From positions 1 to 64,000 of the forward strand of contig OMYS01000011.1 of the NCBI GenBank assembly GCA_900315305.1: a stretch of 64,000 nucleotides of DNA. Reading direction: 5' to 3'. A program made the position numbers and the translations under genes. The notes beneath the pieces were generated by a model. The model was not told where the DNA came from. It made no database searches and saw only the letters and a list, made by a program, of their open reading frames with translations. Shown here in pieces: positions 44,652 to 51,502 of this stretch. Source of the stretch: an uncultured Eubacteriales bacterium (lineage in GTDB: Bacteria > Bacillota > Clostridia > Lachnospirales > Lachnospiraceae). How positions within the stretch are numbered: the stretch's first letter is position 1; each line of letters begins with the position of its first letter.

Positions 44652-45227
44652 ATGGATAATAAGAAGGATTTGACAAAGGAGCTTCTGGCAGACTGCTTTC
44701 ACTCTCTGATGATGAAAATGCCGTTCGACAAGATCACGATCAAGATGATCACGGACAGCGCCGGACTGATCCGCCCGACATTTTACAAGCATTTTCAGGA
44801 TAAATATGAAGTTCTGGAGTGGATTTTTAAAAATGAAGTCACGGACAGCGTGGACCTGATGCTGAGCAATCACATGGAGCTCGACGCGATCGTGATGTTC
44901 TGCCGCTGCCTCGAAAAGGACCGGAAATTTTACAAAAGAGCATATCAGATGGACCCGGGCCCGAACTCATTCGAACAGGTCCTGACAAACTATGTCTACC
45001 ATACGTTCCTGAAGCTCGCGGACAGATTTTCTCTGAAGGCTGATCCGGAGCACAAATTCCTGACAAAGGAAATCATCGCCACCTACTATACATACGGTCT
45101 CGTCAACACAATTCGGGACTGGATCATGGACGACAAGGACACCGTCTCCGCGGACGATGTGGCGGAAGGCTATAAGTATCTGCTCTCCCATTCTGTGCTC
45201 GATCTGATCACACTGACCGGCGAATGA
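44652..45227 (+). CDS. TetR/AcrR-family transcriptional regulator
   Basis: A 191-residue regulator with an N-terminal helix-turn-helix (about 8-55: FHSLMMKMPFDKITIKMITD and GLIRPTFYKHFQDKYEVLEW), typical for TetR proteins, and a helical ligand domain resembling the DhaS-type C-terminal family. The gene is alone, between the divergent NlpC/P60 gene and the convergent MntP-like gene; its target is not obvious. The divergent NlpC/P60 promoter region is one possibility. Confidence 0.88.
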   Translation: MDNKKDLTKELLADCFHSLMMKMPFDKITIKMITDSAGLIRPTFYKHFQDKYEVLEWIFKNEVTDSVDLMLSNHMELDAIVMFCRCLEKDRKFYKRAYQMDPGPNSFEQVLTNYVYHTFLKLADRFSLKADPEHKFLTKEIIATYYTYGLVNTIRDWIMDDKDTVSADDVAEGYKYLLSHSVLDLITLTGE

Positions 45228-45305
45228 TGCTTTGTAACACTTTTTTAACCTTTTGAAATTGTTTTTTAATTAGTGCAATTATATGTAAACAGCACACGCG
45301 TCAGC

Positions 45306-45350
45306 AAAGGCGGCGGCTTTTCCCTTGAAGAAGGAAGAGCCGCCGCCTTT
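45306..45350. terminator. Bidirectional terminator between TetR and MntP-like genes
   Basis: 13-bp stem AAAGGCGGCGGCT / AGCCGCCGCCTTT plus inner TTCC/GGAA pairing; it ends eight bases before the stop of the convergent gene. Confidence 0.88.
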
Positions 45351-45357
45351 ACTGAAT

Positions 45358-45954
45358 TCAAACCATTCCGGTAATACAGTTCACCAGCAGGTCAACCGCG
45401 CCGACGAGAACCATGCAGCCGCCGATGGCGATCAGCCGGTTCATCGGTCCGCAGCCGAGCCTATAGCCGCACACAAGTCCGACGATCGCACTCGCGGCCG
45501 TGATGACCGCAATGAGCAGTGCCATGCCGATCAGCCGCAGCCCCAGGAAGCCGAAGCCGACGCCCGCGATCAGCGCATCGATCGAAGCGAGAAACGCCCA
45601 GAACACAATCACCTTAAAATAATATTCATCCTGTTTCTTTTCTTCGATTTTCTGCTTGTTCTTTGTGAACGACTTCACGATCATGATGATTCCGATCAGA
45701 AAGAAGAGGCACACCGCGAGGAACGTCCAGAACCTTCCGAACGGTCTGTAATCGCGGGCCATCGCAGGAATCCTCGTGATTCCGCAGCCGACGATCATCA
45801 TACCGGCCTGAAAACCGGTAAAAATCGCAGTCATTTTTGTCATATTCGGTATATCAACCGTCGAGATCATCGCGCCCTTGTAGAGACAGTACGCGAACAC
45901 ATCAAGTGAGAGACCGACGGAAATCAGCAGGATCTGCCAAAGCGCCATTACCAT
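45358..45954 (-). CDS. mntP: MntP-like six-helix membrane exporter
   Basis: The 198 residues form two three-helix repeats, each starting with a conserved acidic motif: GLSLDVFAYCLYKG near 13-26 and LASIDALIAGVGFGFLG near 121-137. This is the pattern of MntP manganese efflux pumps and related LysE-superfamily exporters. The metal is not proven: MntP of Enterobacteria is under a yybP riboswitch, but none is seen upstream here. The start follows AAAGGTGG. Confidence 0.75.
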   Translation of the reverse strand: MVMALWQILLISVGLSLDVFAYCLYKGAMISTVDIPNMTKMTAIFTGFQAGMMIVGCGITRIPAMARDYRPFGRFWTFLAVCLFFLIGIIMIVKSFTKNKQKIEEKKQDEYYFKVIVFWAFLASIDALIAGVGFGFLGLRLIGMALLIAVITAASAIVGLVCGYRLGCGPMNRLIAIGGCMVLVGAVDLLVNCITGMV

Positions 45955-46015
45955 TCATTTACCACCTTTCACAAGTGACTATTATAGTGAAAAGCGGCAT
46001 ACTTTGTGAAGCAGA

Positions 46016-46060
46016 AAATACCGGGAAATGTACCACGTATAGATACATTTCCCGGTATTT
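46016..46060 (-). terminator. Terminator hairpin after rpiB
   Basis: Perfect 17-bp stem AAATACCGGGAAATGTA / TACATTTCCCGGTATTT with an 11-base loop, A/T-rich at the base, so it may act on both strands. Confidence 0.85.
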
Positions 46061-46112
46061 GTAGCCTTTACAGCCGGTCTCTCCGAAAGAACCGCAGGTC
46101 TGACAGGGCCTG

Positions 46113-46571
46113 TCAGGCCTTCCCGTAGTCCTTCTCGATCTGGCTGATCATATCGACGCGCTTCTGGTGACGTCCGCCCAGGAATTCCTGGCCGAAGAAG
46201 GTCTCCACGATCATCTTCGCCTCCTCGCGTCCGACAACGCGCGCGCCCATCGCGATAATCTGGCAGTTGTTGTGGGCCGCCGCCATCTTTGCGCTGTACG
46301 GCTCGCTGCAGACAGCCGCGCGGATGCCGGGAACCTTGTTGGCCGCAAGAGAGATGCCGATGCCCGTCCCGCAGATCAGAACGCCCTTCTCGACCTCGCC
46401 GTTTCTGATCGCCTCCGCGACCTTTCTTCCCGGGACCGGGTAATCATCGCCGCGGTCGTTCGGATCATAATTGCCATAGTCCACGCATTCATACCCCTTT
46501 TCCTTCAGGAACTCCATCAGCGTGAGCTTGAGCTCAATTCCCGCGTGATCGCTGCCAAATCCTACTTTCAT
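46113..46571 (-). CDS. rpiB: Ribose-5-phosphate isomerase B
   Basis: Interconverts ribose-5-phosphate and ribulose-5-phosphate; the family also has sugar-phosphate isomerases such as LacAB and allose-6-P isomerase. From MKVGFGSDHAGIELKLTLME (46571; AAGGAGG seven bases upstream) it has 152 residues, with the active-site LICGTGIGISLAANKVPGIR (Cys) and the conserved AHNNCQIIAMGARVVG. A frame extending to 46640 is rejected. Confidence 0.95.
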   Translation of the reverse strand: MKVGFGSDHAGIELKLTLMEFLKEKGYECVDYGNYDPNDRGDDYPVPGRKVAEAIRNGEVEKGVLICGTGIGISLAANKVPGIRAAVCSEPYSAKMAAAHNNCQIIAMGARVVGREEAKMIVETFFGQEFLGGRHQKRVDMISQIEKDYGKA

Positions 46572-46631
46572 GTCTGTCCTCCTTGAAAAATGAGCTTCCC
46601 GCAGGGTATCCGGTACGCGCTGAAAAAGATG

Positions 46632-46660
46632 TTGCACCATCCATCCCGCAGTGCTATAAT
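46632..46660 (+). promoter_or_regulatory. Promoter of tRNA-Val(CAC)
   Basis: -35 TTGCAC (46632-46637), 17-base spacer, -10 TATAAT (46655-46660). The tRNA begins eight bases downstream. Confidence 0.85.
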
Positions 46661-46667
46661 GCTTCTC

Positions 46668-46739
46668 GGACGGTTAGCTCAACGGGAGAGCACTCGCTTC
46701 ACGTGTGAGGGGTTGCAGGTTCGAACCCTGTACCGTCCA
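46668..46739 (+). tRNA. tRNA-Val, anticodon CAC
   Basis: Acceptor GGACGGT pairs with ACCGTCC; D-arm GCTC/GAGC; anticodon stem CTCGC/GTGAG with loop TTCACGT, anticodon CAC; T-arm CAGGG-type stem with loop TTCGAAC. 72 bases including discriminator A. CCA is not encoded (TTT follows). It is a single-tRNA transcription unit with promoter and terminator. Confidence 0.95.
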
Positions 46740-46752
46740 TTTTTATTGTCTG

Positions 46753-46776
46753 AAACCGCCGGCGGGCGGTTTTTTC
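46753..46776 (+). terminator. Terminator of tRNA-Val(CAC)
   Basis: Stem AAACCGCC / GGCGGTTT with GGCG loop and T6, 13 bases past the tRNA. Confidence 0.85.
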
Positions 46777-46815
46777 ATTTGCCGGAAGTGTCAGCGCACG
46801 CTCCGGCAGAACAAC

Positions 46816-46850
46816 AAAAGGGGGACTGCGGTCAGGCAGTCCCCCTTTCG
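46816..46850. terminator. Terminator after the PAP2 gene
   Basis: Perfect 13-bp stem AAAGGGGGACTGC / GCAGTCCCCCTTT; eight bases past the stop on the minus strand, with TTTTGTTGTT following. Possibly bidirectional. Confidence 0.85.
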
Positions 46851-46857
46851 CGCTCTA

Positions 46858-47634
46858 TCAGTATAGCGCTTTCTTCCTCTTTTTAGGAGAGGTTTTTTTT
46901 TCAGCATTTTCTCCGACAAACCATCCCGGTTTTCTAAGAACAACAAATTCCTTGTAGCTCTTCAGCCAGAATACACGGCCGTAGCCGTAGGTATAGACAA
47001 AGCAGCACAGCGCGAGCAGTGCGCCTCCGATGACATCGACAACTGAGTGCTGCTTGACGAACACCGTCGAGAGAATGATCAGTGCCGCCCAGATAATGAT
47101 TCCCGCGCTCAGCCACGCAGGCTTCTTCTTTCTGCAGTTGCTGCGCACAAGTCCCATCGCGACGCTGATCGAGTTGAAGACGTGAATGCTCGGCCAGACA
47201 TTCGTCGGTGTGTCCGAGCTCCAGACGAACTCAACCAGCCTGCAGAAGACATTGTCCCGCGGCAGCTTCGCGAGCCGCAGATTCAGGCGGTTCGGAAAGA
47301 GCGTGCTCACCACAAGGAAGAATGTCATGCCGATGACGAGAACCGTCATCAGCTTGTCATACTCATCCCTGTCGCGAATATACAGGTAGATGCCCCCGAT
47401 CGCGACAAATACGAACCACGACAGATACAGCACGATGAAATACTCGCAGAACGGAATCATCCGGTCGATCTTCAGACCGATCTCGATATAATGCCTTCTG
47501 GGAATAACCTCCAGGATATGAAACCAGATAAGATAAGCCACAAGAAACATAAGCATCGGAAAGCAGTGCACAAAATCGTGCCGGAAGGCCCACGCCTTGA
47601 ACCGCTCCCACTTCGATCCGTTTTTCGTCTCCAT
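46858..47634 (-). CDS. PAP2-type membrane phosphotransferase/phosphatase
   Basis: The 258 residues have six membrane segments and a PAP2 core with NVWPSIHVFNSISVAMG (about 149-165) and VFVKQHSVVDVIGGALLALC (about 192-211), the two catalytic His. The overall pattern resembles inositolphosphotransferase-like PAP2 proteins rather than the earlier PAP2 protein (16896). A basic C-terminus ends KKRKKALY. It follows the GDPD-acylphosphatase gene after five bases, so both may work on glycerolipids or their head groups; this is inference. Confidence 0.87.
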   Translation of the reverse strand: METKNGSKWERFKAWAFRHDFVHCFPMLMFLVAYLIWFHILEVIPRRHYIEIGLKIDRMIPFCEYFIVLYLSWFVFVAIGGIYLYIRDRDEYDKLMTVLVIGMTFFLVVSTLFPNRLNLRLAKLPRDNVFCRLVEFVWSSDTPTNVWPSIHVFNSISVAMGLVRSNCRKKKPAWLSAGIIIWAALIILSTVFVKQHSVVDVIGGALLALCCFVYTYGYGRVFWLKSYKEFVVLRKPGWFVGENAEKKTSPKKRKKALY

Positions 47635-47639
47635 ACGTA

Positions 47640-48797
47640 TCAGTACCTGACCTTAAACTCATACTCGTGAGGATCCACCGGAATGATCTCCTCGTCAATG
47701 TTGTCAATCTCAATAAACCGCTGCTCGCCGAGGTTCTTCATCATCAGCTCAAGCCGCTCCCGAGGTCCCTGAATCTCCATCTCGACGCGGCCGTCGTCCA
47801 TATTCCGCACCCAGCCCGTGACACCGAGGTCCTGTGCGATATAGGTCGCCCTGTACCGGAAGCCAACGGCCTGCACCATGCCGCTGACAATCAGGTGCTT
47901 TCTTATATAGCTTTCCATTTTCTTCTTCTCCCGCAGAACATCCGCCGCTCTCTGCGGCGCCTTCTCTGCCTTCTGTGCCGGCTCAAAGCCCTCGAAAATG
48001 AACAGATCAAAGTCCGGCTTCGCCCTGTCGAGCTCCTCCTGGCTGCGAATCGTCCACCCCGCTGTCGTCGCGTGGTACAGATCTCTGAGAATCCTGAACC
48101 GGATGAGCGACGTGCATTTGCAATTATAGGCGATGAAATCCGGCTTCGTAAGAAAATTCAGGCAGCAGGAGCTCAAGAAGAAGGAGCCGAACGATGCTTT
48201 CTTTGACTTAAGCCCCGTAAAGCGGTCAGAGAGCTGGCCCCGGAGCATCTGCGGCCGGTTCTTCCGGAACCAGCGGAGAACGCCCGGATCAAAGGACTCA
48301 ATGCAGAGCCGCCCCTGATAGGAATCCAGATAAAATGCAACTGCCTCGCAGATTCTGGAAATGTTCTTTCTGTCCTTTATGCGGATCTTGATTTCAAGAA
48401 CAACAGGAACGCGTCCGCCGATCGTCTCGAGCGCATCGCCGAGCCGCGGGATTGTTTCATTTGTCCCGAACAGGTGAAGCCTGCTCACCTCGGCAAATGA
48501 AAGGTCCTCGACGTCGCAGTCAAGGCCCGCCACCCGCTTCAGACAACTGTCGTGGACAACCACCAGCGCCTCATCACTTGTCTCATGAACATCAAGCTCA
48601 ACGCCGTAGCCCTTCTCTGCGGCGAGTCGGAATGACGCGAGAGAATTCTCCGGCGCCGGGCCCTTATTGTCATGGAAGCCGCGATGGGCTATGTAGACTG
48701 TCTCGAAATCCCGCATCCGCTCCGGCCTGCCCCTTCCGGGCCAGACCATAAAGAGCCACAAGAATACGAGGATAAATACTAAGTATGTGATAATCAT
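47640..48797 (-). CDS. Glycerophosphodiester phosphodiesterase fused to acylphosphatase
   Basis: From ATG 48797 the protein has 385 residues: a membrane anchor (about 2-20), a GDPD domain (about 34-270) with IAHRGFHDNKGPAPENSLAS (His38, Arg39, Glu50), VELDVHETSDEALVVVHDS (Glu67, Asp69, His82), and a complete acylphosphatase domain (294-385) with VSGMVQAVGFRYRATYIAQD and GVTGWVRNMDDGRVEMEIQG (Arg and Asn catalytic). GDPD frees glycerol-3-phosphate from glycerophosphodiesters; acylphosphatase hydrolyses acyl phosphates. The fusion is unusual. An ATG at 47918, preceded by GGGAG at nine bases, could also make the acylphosphatase alone. A TATAGT -10 ends seven bases before the ATG, suggesting a leaderless mRNA. 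Confidence 0.88.
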   Translation of the reverse strand: MIITYLVFILVFLWLFMVWPGRGRPERMRDFETVYIAHRGFHDNKGPAPENSLASFRLAAEKGYGVELDVHETSDEALVVVHDSCLKRVAGLDCDVEDLSFAEVSRLHLFGTNETIPRLGDALETIGGRVPVVLEIKIRIKDRKNISRICEAVAFYLDSYQGRLCIESFDPGVLRWFRKNRPQMLRGQLSDRFTGLKSKKASFGSFFLSSCCLNFLTKPDFIAYNCKCTSLIRFRILRDLYHATTAGWTIRSQEELDRAKPDFDLFIFEGFEPAQKAEKAPQRAADVLREKKKMESYIRKHLIVSGMVQAVGFRYRATYIAQDLGVTGWVRNMDDGRVEMEIQGPRERLELMMKNLGEQRFIEIDNIDEEIIPVDPHEYEFKVRY

Positions 48798-48803
48798 CAA
48801 GGA

Positions 48804-48831
48804 TACTATATCACAGAATGCCGAAAAAGCA
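48804..48831 (-). promoter_or_regulatory. Candidate extended -10 promoter abutting the GDPD start
   Basis: Minus strand: TTGCTT, 16-base spacer, TG-A-TATAGT ending seven bases before the ATG at 48797. No Shine-Dalgarno is present. Confidence 0.55.
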
Positions 48832-48871
48832 ATTTCCTCCGTCCGTTTCTGTTCACTCCGCCTGGAAAGGC

Positions 48872-48901
48872 AAAAAAATAGGTCCTGCATCTGCAGAACC
48901 T
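48872..48901 (-). terminator. Terminator of tRNA-Val(GAC)
   Basis: Minus strand AGGTTCTGC / GCAGGACCT followed by A and T7, ten bases past the tRNA. Confidence 0.85.
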
Positions 48902-48910
48902 CTAATCGAA

Positions 48911-48983
48911 TGGACGGTACAGGACTCGAACCTGTGACCTTTCACACGTCAAGCGAATGCTCTCCCAGCTGAGCTAACCGTCC
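48911..48983 (-). tRNA. tRNA-Val, anticodon GAC
   Basis: Acceptor GGACGGT/ACCGTCC, D-arm GCTC AGCTGGGA GAGC, anticodon stem TTCGC/GTGAA with loop TTGACGT (GAC), T-arm ACAGG/CCTGT with TTCGAGT. 73 bases, no encoded CCA. It shares acceptor and much of the body with the tRNA-Val(CAC) at 46668, in opposite orientation. Confidence 0.95.
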
Positions 48984-49022
48984 GTATTTCTTGTTTTCGG
49001 CGCATCGCCGTCAACAAAAAGG

Positions 49023-49051
49023 AGTATATCACGGGATGCGCGGTCTGTCTA
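49023..49051 (-). promoter_or_regulatory. Promoter of tRNA-Val(GAC)
   Basis: Minus strand -35 TAGACA (49051-49046), 17-base spacer, -10 TATACT (49028-49023), about 33 bases before the mature tRNA, so a 5' leader would be removed by RNase P. Confidence 0.6.
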
Positions 49052-49090
49052 CACCTTTTTTCAAAATTTGACAATATTTGTTTTTCTCCC

Positions 49091-49115
49091 TCCGAGTCCG
49101 GGTGCTGAATAGTTC
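49091..49115 (-). repeat. Dispersed intergenic repeat, family A, copy 4 (head only)
   Basis: Minus strand GGAACTATTCAGCACCCGG then ACTCGGA. The head matches copy 2 closely, but the hairpin part is missing, replaced by T/C-rich DNA. It lies between tRNA-Val(GAC) and asnA. Confidence 0.65.
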
Positions 49116-49124
49116 CGCGCATCC

Positions 49125-49156
49125 CTTGCGCAACGCTTCTGATATGGAGTATGATA
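49125..49156 (+). promoter_or_regulatory. Candidate asnA promoter
   Basis: TTGCGC (49127-49132), 18-base spacer, TATGAT (49151-49156). The leader of about 105 bases to asnA shows no T-box motif. Confidence 0.45.
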
Positions 49157-49268
49157 GGTTTTGCTTTTAATATAGTTCAGTGAGTCCTTCGGTGTTCTTG
49201 TTTTTATACAATCAAGGCAAATGCACCCCTGCAGACTCCCGAGAACACATCATAAGGAGGGTATACGC

Positions 49269-50276
49269 ATGGAGCTGATTCTCCCGGACAATTACGATCC
49301 ACACATGACCGTCCGCGAGACGGAGCAGGCGATCAAATTCATCCGCGATCTGTTTCAGAGTGAATTCGGCCGGGAAATGAACCTCGACCGCATCTCCGCC
49401 CCGCTGTTTGTGTCCCAGTCCTCCGGTCTCAACGACAACCTGAACGGTGTCGAGCGGCCGGTCGCCTTCGACATCAAGGCTGTGCCGGGCGAGACCTTCG
49501 AGGTCGTCCAGTCTCTCGCCAAATGGAAGCGCTGGGCGCTCGGCCATTACGGCTTCAAGCCCGGTGAAGGACTGTACACGAATATGAACGCGATCCGCCG
49601 GGATGAGGACCTCGACAATCTTCACTCCTGCTACGTCGACCAGTGGGACTGGGAGCGCGTGATCACGCGTGAGCAGCGCACCCGCGAGTATCTCCACGAG
49701 GTCGTCCGCAGAATCTTCAAGGTCATCAAGCACATGGAGCACGAGGTCTGGTACAAGTATCCGGAGGCAGTCTATCATCTGCCCGATGACATTTCATTTG
49801 TCACGACAGAGGAGCTCGAGGAGAGATGGCCGGACAAGACGCGCAAGGAGCGCGAGAACCTGATCACAAAGGAGCACGGCGCTGTCTTCATCGAGAAGAT
49901 CGGCTGGAACCTCGCGGACGGAAAGCCGCATGACGGCCGCGCGCCGGACTACGACGACTGGAACCTGAACGGCGACATCATTTTCTGGTTCGAGCCTCTG
50001 CAGATGGCCCTCGAGGTCTCAAGCATGGGCATCCGCGTCGACGCAGAATCGATGGCAAAGCAGCTGGCAGCCGCAAACTGCGAGTACCGCACGGCGCTTC
50101 CGTACCACAAGGCTGTCCTCGCTGACAAGCTTCCGCTCACGATCGGCGGCGGCATCGGCCAGTCCCGCCTGTGCATGCTTCTGCTCGGACGCGTGCATGT
50201 CGGTGAGGTGCAGGCATCCGTGTGGCCGGACGACGTCCGGGATACGTGCAGGGAGCACAATATTTATCTGCTCTGA
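49269..50276 (+). CDS. asnA: Aspartate-ammonia ligase (asparagine synthetase A)
   Basis: Makes asparagine from aspartate, ammonia and ATP; class II aminoacyl-tRNA-synthetase fold. From [20 protein letters not shown] (49269; AAGGAGGGT upstream) it has 335 residues; 16 extra upstream codons are rejected. Landmarks: [40 protein letters not shown] and the C-terminal [17 protein letters not shown] (class II motif 3). Single-gene unit ending in a strong terminator. Confidence 0.97.
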   Translation: MELILPDNYDPHMTVRETEQAIKFIRDLFQSEFGREMNLDRISAPLFVSQSSGLNDNLNGVERPVAFDIKAVPGETFEVVQSLAKWKRWALGHYGFKPGEGLYTNMNAIRRDEDLDNLHSCYVDQWDWERVITREQRTREYLHEVVRRIFKVIKHMEHEVWYKYPEAVYHLPDDISFVTTEELEERWPDKTRKERENLITKEHGAVFIEKIGWNLADGKPHDGRAPDYDDWNLNGDIIFWFEPLQMALEVSSMGIRVDAESMAKQLAAANCEYRTALPYHKAVLADKLPLTIGGGIGQSRLCMLLLGRVHVGEVQASVWPDDVRDTCREHNIYLL

Positions 50277-50340
50277 GACAGGACACACGGTTCTGATCGA
50301 TGTCAGCGGGCCGTGAGTTCGCCTAAGTTGTCTGCAGGAA

Positions 50341-50403
50341 AGAAGGCAGGCACCGTCCGCACTCTCTTTCGGGGAGAGCGCGGCGGCGCCTGCCTTCTTC
50401 TGT
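50341..50403. terminator. Terminator between asnA and the metallopeptidase gene
   Basis: Long stem AGAAGGCAGGC / GCCTGCCTTCT with an inner CCGTCCGC...GCGGCGG and CTCTC/GAGAG pairing; T-rich on the plus side. Convergent genes on both sides, so it likely serves both. Confidence 0.85.
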
Positions 50404-50408
50404 TGTAT

Positions 50409-51479
50409 TTATGACTTCTCTTTCTCGTACGAGACGATCAGGTCGACGACTCTGTTGTAGGACTGCGTGCCGTCGGAGACGCCTGCCTGCTTCAGATAGG
50501 AATTATTGGCCTTTTGCGCTGTCTTTGCCACCTTCCCCCTGTAGGCCTTCCAGAACGCGGTATTGTCGTCGATGTCCGCGTCGACGGACGGCGCGAGCGT
50601 CGATGCGACTGCCTTCCAGCGGCTGTAATCTCTCTTGTAGAGCTCATTTCCGCAGTAAATCCAGCCCGAGACCGCGCCGCCGTAGCGTATATCCGCGTCG
50701 TCCGACTGCATGCACGCGAGATACGCCACGAAGTTGGCTTCATTTTCCAGAAGGACACCCTTCAGATGCGCGAGCTCGTGGCTCATCGTGAATGGCTTGT
50801 TGTAGTCAGGCATGTCGCGGTTGTAATTCGCCTCCATCGTCGGCGCCGTGAACATGCCGGAGAAGTCCATTTTCGACATAAACCAGGAAATGAAGACCGG
50901 CTTCGGCTCCGGGTACCAGCCGCCGAGCATCGGATAGGTCTCTCCGAGCTCTGTCATATTGGCGGACACGCGCCGCCCGAGATCAGCCGACGCGACCATA
51001 TAGCCATCCGAATCCCGCTCCACCTGATCCGCGTACTCATTACACAGGTTCGCAAGCTTCATACAGACCTTCTCAAGGTCGTCGGTTGAGTAGGACCCGT
51101 TTCCGAAGCCGTACGTCTCCGCAAAGGTTGTCCGGAAGAAATAGGAATCCTCGCCGGCCTCATAGAGAAAGAAAATGAGACTGGCCAGCGTCACCGCAAA
51201 GAGTGCGCCGCGCCCGACATACCGCGCCGTCCCGCGCTTTCTCCCAAGCAGCCTCACAAGGAGGACAATCAGAAATACAGCCACCGCGAGAATTATCGCG
51301 TAGATGGCCATTTCTGCAAATGAAAACGGAAAGAGATTAAAAAGCCTTCCGAGTGTATTCACCCAGAAGGCATTCATGTGCGAGGCGTACGCGTCCGCGA
51401 ATCCCCGCACATGTCTCGATCCGAACCTGAGTACCAGTCCCAGAGCCGCACATACGGCGGGAAATATCAGCTTCTTCAC
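50409..51479 (-). CDS. DUF3810-type membrane zinc metallopeptidase
   Basis: Predicted membrane-bound gluzincin-like protease. Start taken at GTG 51479 (AAAGGA six bases upstream); the ATG at 51494 has no ribosome binding site. Of 356 residues, three hydrophobic segments lie in the first 115, followed by an extracellular domain with FTMSHELAHLKGVLLENEAN (HExxH plus a downstream Glu that could complete the zinc site), as in the DUF3810 family. Substrate unknown. The gene follows the giant acidic protein after a short gap and may share its transcript. Confidence 0.82.
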   Translation of the reverse strand: MKKLIFPAVCAALGLVLRFGSRHVRGFADAYASHMNAFWVNTLGRLFNLFPFSFAEMAIYAIILAVAVFLIVLLVRLLGRKRGTARYVGRGALFAVTLASLIFFLYEAGEDSYFFRTTFAETYGFGNGSYSTDDLEKVCMKLANLCNEYADQVERDSDGYMVASADLGRRVSANMTELGETYPMLGGWYPEPKPVFISWFMSKMDFSGMFTAPTMEANYNRDMPDYNKPFTMSHELAHLKGVLLENEANFVAYLACMQSDDADIRYGGAVSGWIYCGNELYKRDYSRWKAVASTLAPSVDADIDDNTAFWKAYRGKVAKTAQKANNSYLKQAGVSDGTQSYNRVVDLIVSYEKEKS

Positions 51480-51502
51480 GCGTATTCCTTTCATTCAGAG
51501 CT

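Noticed and set aside
48798-48890. Upstream 31-codon extension of the GDPD gene
   Set aside because: It begins inside the tRNA-Val(GAC) terminator hairpin and the added residues do not resemble a signal sequence.
48984-49268. T-box leader in front of asnA
   Set aside because: No AGGGTGG-type antiterminator or specifier stem and no terminator before the gene; a simple promoter fits better.
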